Shown here: positions 61,988 through 64,000 of the stretch, piece after piece | How positions within the stretch are numbered: the first letter of the stretch is position 1 | Layout: each line of letters starts with the position of its first letter | Origin: JAITVB01 sp031553805 | GTDB taxonomy: Bacteria > Bacteroidota > Bacteroidia > Bacteroidales > Rikenellaceae | Assembly (NCBI GenBank): GCA_031553805.1 | Contig: JAVBLC010000012.1 | Coordinates: 1 to 64,000 of the forward strand | DNA length: 64,000 bases | Direction of reading: 5' to 3' | Position numbers and translations under genes: made by a program | Notes under the pieces: generated by a model | What the model was told of the DNA's origin: nothing | Seen by the model: the letters and a program-made list of their open reading frames with translations, nothing else | The model's database searches: none

Positions 61988-62030
61988 CCTACGGCTGCGC
62001 GTATCGCACGGCATCTTTGCACGATTGTCT

Positions 62031-62077
62031 GGATTTTTAATCCTCACGTACTAAAGTACGCTCCGGTATAAAAACCC
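62031..62077. repeat. GTACTTTAGTAC hairpin repeat, copy 2
   Basis: On the minus strand the core GAGCGTACTTTAGTACGTGA is identical to copy 1 at 2830-2849. The outer arms, GGGTTTTTA and TAAAAATCC, differ from copy 1 but still pair (one G-U), so the stem is conserved while the sequence is not. Confidence 0.75.
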
Positions 62078-62109
62078 AAACAATCGCACAAATCTACCGC
62101 ACGCTACGC

Positions 62110-62160
62110 ACACCCCAAAAAGCGGCAGTGGAGCGTCCCCGCACACGGAATTTTGACTTT
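62110..62160 (-). repeat. GTGC-hairpin repeat copy
   Basis: On the minus strand GCAAAGTCAAAAT leads into TCCGTGTGCGGGGACGCTCC. Same layout as the copies in the trkA and rarA leaders, here antisense to the threonine operon. Confidence 0.8.
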
Positions 62161-62237
62161 GCAGGAAAGGCCAACAAAAATTCTCTGCATTCACAAAGTG
62201 CCGATAGGCGCAGGGCGAAAACCCTGCAACGCGCATA

Positions 62238-62355
62238 TAAACAAATGGTGTGAAGAAAAATATGTAGCAAAGCGTAAACGAAGTCCACTGTTTGAGCCCG
62301 AAGGGCGAGTTGTGGACGAAGTAGCTTTGTGGAATATTTTTTAGCCATTTGTTTA
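62238..62355. repeat. 118-nt imperfect hairpin (MITE-like)
   Basis: Perfect 11-bp terminal arms TAAACAAATGG and CCATTTGTTTA. Inside, further matched segments follow in order: AAAAATAT/ATATTTTT, AGCAAAGC/AGCTTTG, GTCCAC/GTGGAC, and a closing GCCCGAAGGGC. The whole element can fold into one long stem. No coding potential. It looks like a non-autonomous mobile element or a structured RNA. Confidence 0.7.
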
Positions 62356-62372
62356 AAGCGCTTGATTTTTTG

Positions 62373-62401
62373 CCCACTTTTTTATCAAGAAAAAAGTGGG
62401 G
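62373..62401. repeat. CCCACTTTTTT hairpin repeat
   Basis: CCCACTTTTTT and AAAAAAGTGGGG pair around ATCAAG. Related to the copy at 28122-28151, with a similar left flank. Confidence 0.65.
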
Positions 62402-62440
62402 TACCTCCCAGCATTCGGGAGAATGGACTTTGCTCGAAAA
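62398..62440 (-). repeat. GTGC-type hairpin repeat copy before apgM
   Basis: On the minus strand GCAAAGTCCATT then CTCCCGAATGCTGGGAGGTACC: stem CTCCC/GGGAG, loop GAATGCT. It ends 10 bp before the apgM start codon. Confidence 0.75.
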
Positions 62441-62450
62441 GAAGAAAACA

Positions 62451-63659
62451 ATGAAATACATTATCATCCTGGGCGACGGGATGGCCGACGAGCCAATCCC
62501 CGAGCTGGGCGGCAAAACCCCGCTGCAAGCGGCCCACACGCCGAATATGGACCGCCTGGCCGCTGCCGGCCGCAGCGGACTGCTCGACACGGTGCCTGTC
62601 GGGTTTGCGCCGGGCAGCGAGATCGCCAACCTGGCGCTGCTGGGCTATGACCTGGCCCGCGTGTTCGAAGGCCGCGGCTCGCTCGAAGCAGCCAGCATGG
62701 GCATCGAGATCGCGCCGGGTGAAATGGCGATGCGCTGCAACCTGATCACGATCGAAAACGGAAAAATCAAACACCACTCGGCCGGCCACATTTCGACCGA
62801 AGAGGCACACGAACTGATCGGATTTCTGCAGGAAAAAGTGGGCGACGACCGTGTGTCGTTCTACCCCGGCGTTTCATACCGCCACTTGCTGAAAGTCAAG
62901 GGAGGCAAGAAAAACCTCGCCTGCACCCCGCCCCACGACGTGCCAGGTACGCCGTTCCGGGAGGTGCTGGTGCGGGCCGCCGGGCCTGAGGGTAAAGCGA
63001 CGGCCGACCTGTTGAACGAGTTGATCCTCAAATCACAGGCCCTGCTCGAAAATCATCCGGTCAACGAAGCACGAAGAAAAGCCGGGAAAGACCCGGCCAA
63101 CAGCATCTGGCCCTGGTCGCCGGGCTACAAACCGCAGATGGAAACGATGCAGACGCTCTACGGCATCCGCAGCGGAACCGTCATTTCGGCCGTCGACCTG
63201 ATTAAGGGAATCGGGGTGTATGCCGGCTTGCGACCGATCGAAGTCGAAGGAGCAACTGGCTTATACGACACGAATTACGAAGGGAAAGCTCAAGCAGCGA
63301 TTGAATCTTTGCAGACCGACGATTTCGTCTACCTCCACGTCGAAGCCAGCGACGAAGCGGGCCACGAGGGCGATTTTCGATTAAAGATCAAAACGATCGA
63401 AAACCTCGATTCGAGGATTGTCGGCCCGATTATGGCAGCGGTCGAAAAGATGGACGAACCGGTAACGATCGCCGTACTGCCCGACCACCCCACCCCGTGC
63501 CGCCTGAAAACGCACACGGCCGACCCGGTGCCGTTCGTGATCTGCCGGCCGGGCGAAGCACCCGACGGAATGACGCAATACGACGAATTTTCGGCCCGCG
63601 CCGGCGCCTACGGCCGGTTGCACGGCGACCAATTTATAAAATTGTTTTTCGGGAAATAG
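62451..63659 (+). CDS. apgM: 2,3-bisphosphoglycerate-independent phosphoglycerate mutase (ApgM type)
   Basis: A 402-residue enzyme of the archaeal-type cofactor-independent mutase family (alkaline-phosphatase fold). The start at 62451 gives the metal-binding N-terminus MKYIIILGDGMADEPIPELGG; the longer frame would translate the upstream hairpin repeats. Other motifs: TPNMDRLAAAG, PVGFAPGSEIANLALLGYD, DFVYLHVEASDEAGHEGD and VLPDHPTPC. In Bacteroidetes this gene sits between thrA and thrC and may act as a phosphohomoserine-related or glycolytic mutase. The exact in vivo role is uncertain. Confidence 0.93.
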   Translation: MKYIIILGDGMADEPIPELGGKTPLQAAHTPNMDRLAAAGRSGLLDTVPVGFAPGSEIANLALLGYDLARVFEGRGSLEAASMGIEIAPGEMAMRCNLITIENGKIKHHSAGHISTEEAHELIGFLQEKVGDDRVSFYPGVSYRHLLKVKGGKKNLACTPPHDVPGTPFREVLVRAAGPEGKATADLLNELILKSQALLENHPVNEARRKAGKDPANSIWPWSPGYKPQMETMQTLYGIRSGTVISAVDLIKGIGVYAGLRPIEVEGATGLYDTNYEGKAQAAIESLQTDDFVYLHVEASDEAGHEGDFRLKIKTIENLDSRIVGPIMAAVEKMDEPVTIAVLPDHPTPCRLKTHTADPVPFVICRPGEAPDGMTQYDEFSARAGAYGRLHGDQFIKLFFGK

Positions 63660-63698
63660 CGAGAGTCAAGAATATAAAGCAGAAAAACAGATAACGCC

Positions 63699-64000
63699 AT
63701 GAAATACTATAGCACCAACGGATTATCACCTAAAGTTTCATTGTCGGAAGCGGTCATCAAGGGCCTCGCTCCCGACAAGGGGCTCTATATGCCCGAGCGC
63801 ATCGAACGGCTCCCCGACACGTTTTTCGGGGAAATAAAGAACCGAACGTTCCAACAGGTAGCCTACGACGTGGCGTCGGCCTTTTTCGGCGAAGACATCC
63901 CGCCTGAAAAACTGCACGAGATCGTTTACGACGCGCTGGATTTCGACACGCCGGTCGTGCCGGTGAGCGACAACATCTACGCCCTCGAACTGTTCCACGG
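63699..64000 (+). CDS. thrC: Threonine synthase, 5' part (cut by window end)
   Basis: The first 100 codons of threonine synthase, which converts O-phosphohomoserine to threonine with PLP. MKYYSTNGLSPKVSLSEAVI and APDKGLYMPERIERLP are the typical N-terminal segment, followed by NRTFQQVAYDVASAFFG. The PLP lysine lies beyond the window. It starts 39 bp after apgM and completes the thrA-apgM-thrC operon common to Bacteroidetes. Confidence 0.92.
   Translation, partial: MKYYSTNGLSPKVSLSEAVIKGLAPDKGLYMPERIERLPDTFFGEIKNRTFQQVAYDVASAFFGEDIPPEKLHEIVYDALDFDTPVVPVSDNIYALELFH

Larger units (their letters stand above)
61988..62450. other. Repeat-rich gap between thrA and apgM
   Basis: A 463-bp stretch without a protein gene. 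It holds, in order, a GTACTTTAGTAC hairpin (62031-62077), two GTGC-hairpin copies (about 62110-62160 and 62398-62440, both minus), a 118-nt imperfect hairpin (62238-62355) and a CCCACTTTTTT hairpin (62373-62401). At least five structured repeats have accumulated inside what is otherwise a conserved operon. Confidence 0.75.

Overview
This window is a chromosomal segment of a member of the Bacteroidales. A Rikenellaceae/Alistipes-like organism is the best guess. The evidence is a SusC/SusD pair, Bacteroidetes-type promoters (TTTG-N19-TAnnTTTG), many Bacteroidales-typical proteins (DUF2027-Smr, DUF5606, DUF3109, DUF5703, DUF4136), and a cysteate-synthase-like enzyme that fits the sulfonolipid-making branches of the order. 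Coding DNA looks GC-rich for the order. One AT-rich acetyltransferase gene stands out as a likely recent arrival. The genus assignment is inference.

Layout. 0.1-0.9 kb: two tRNA-Gly genes (GCC and CCC) flank a decayed third copy, with a textbook promoter and a terminator. 0.8-8.3 kb: a DUF2156 protein, a dihydroorotate-dehydrogenase-like protein, YggS, a secreted C69 dipeptidase, catalase, a PepSY-like protein and a small lipoprotein. 8.4-10.6 kb: an oxidoreductase, a hypothetical protein and the AT-rich acetyltransferase. 10.7-17.2 kb: a polysaccharide utilisation locus (SusC, SusD, GH28) whose leader is framed by a perfect 23-bp inverted repeat. 17.8-25.4 kb: TrkA, a DUF2027-Smr protein, the RNase P RNA gene rnpB, two hypothetical proteins, a glucosaminidase and a phosphosugar mutase. 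25.7-37.7 kb: housekeeping genes (dnaA, bcp-recA, ruvX-def-yqgE, an M23 peptidase, an alcohol dehydrogenase, galM, rarA, a DUF2971 protein) and a decayed nucleotidyltransferase-like gene. 38.1-50.1 kb: a tight five-gene operon (LacZ-type GH2, GH106, DUF5703, second GH2, DUF4180) with 4-bp overlaps and no SusC/SusD, suited to rhamnogalacturonan side chains. 50.2-64 kb: cysteate synthase, pyruvate:ferredoxin oxidoreductase, the sigma54-activator/lptE/TPR/secG operon, a DUF5606 protein, and the threonine operon thrA-apgM-thrC (thrC cut by the window end).

How the parts fit. GH28 at the SusCD locus plus rhamnosidase and beta-galactosidases in the second cluster suggest pectin / rhamnogalacturonan-I use. 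Pyruvate then feeds PFOR. Envelope genes (lptE, secG, M23, glucosaminidase) and DNA-maintenance genes (dnaA, recA, ruvX, rarA) fill the rest.

The most unusual feature is in the intergenic DNA. At least a dozen copies of a short hairpin repeat (stem CTCCC/GGGAG, GTGC in the loop) have compensating stem changes. They lie just downstream of several promoters, inside terminators, and once inside a coding 3' end. At least three other families of structured repeats are present. No CRISPR array, prophage, insertion sequence or rRNA was found.
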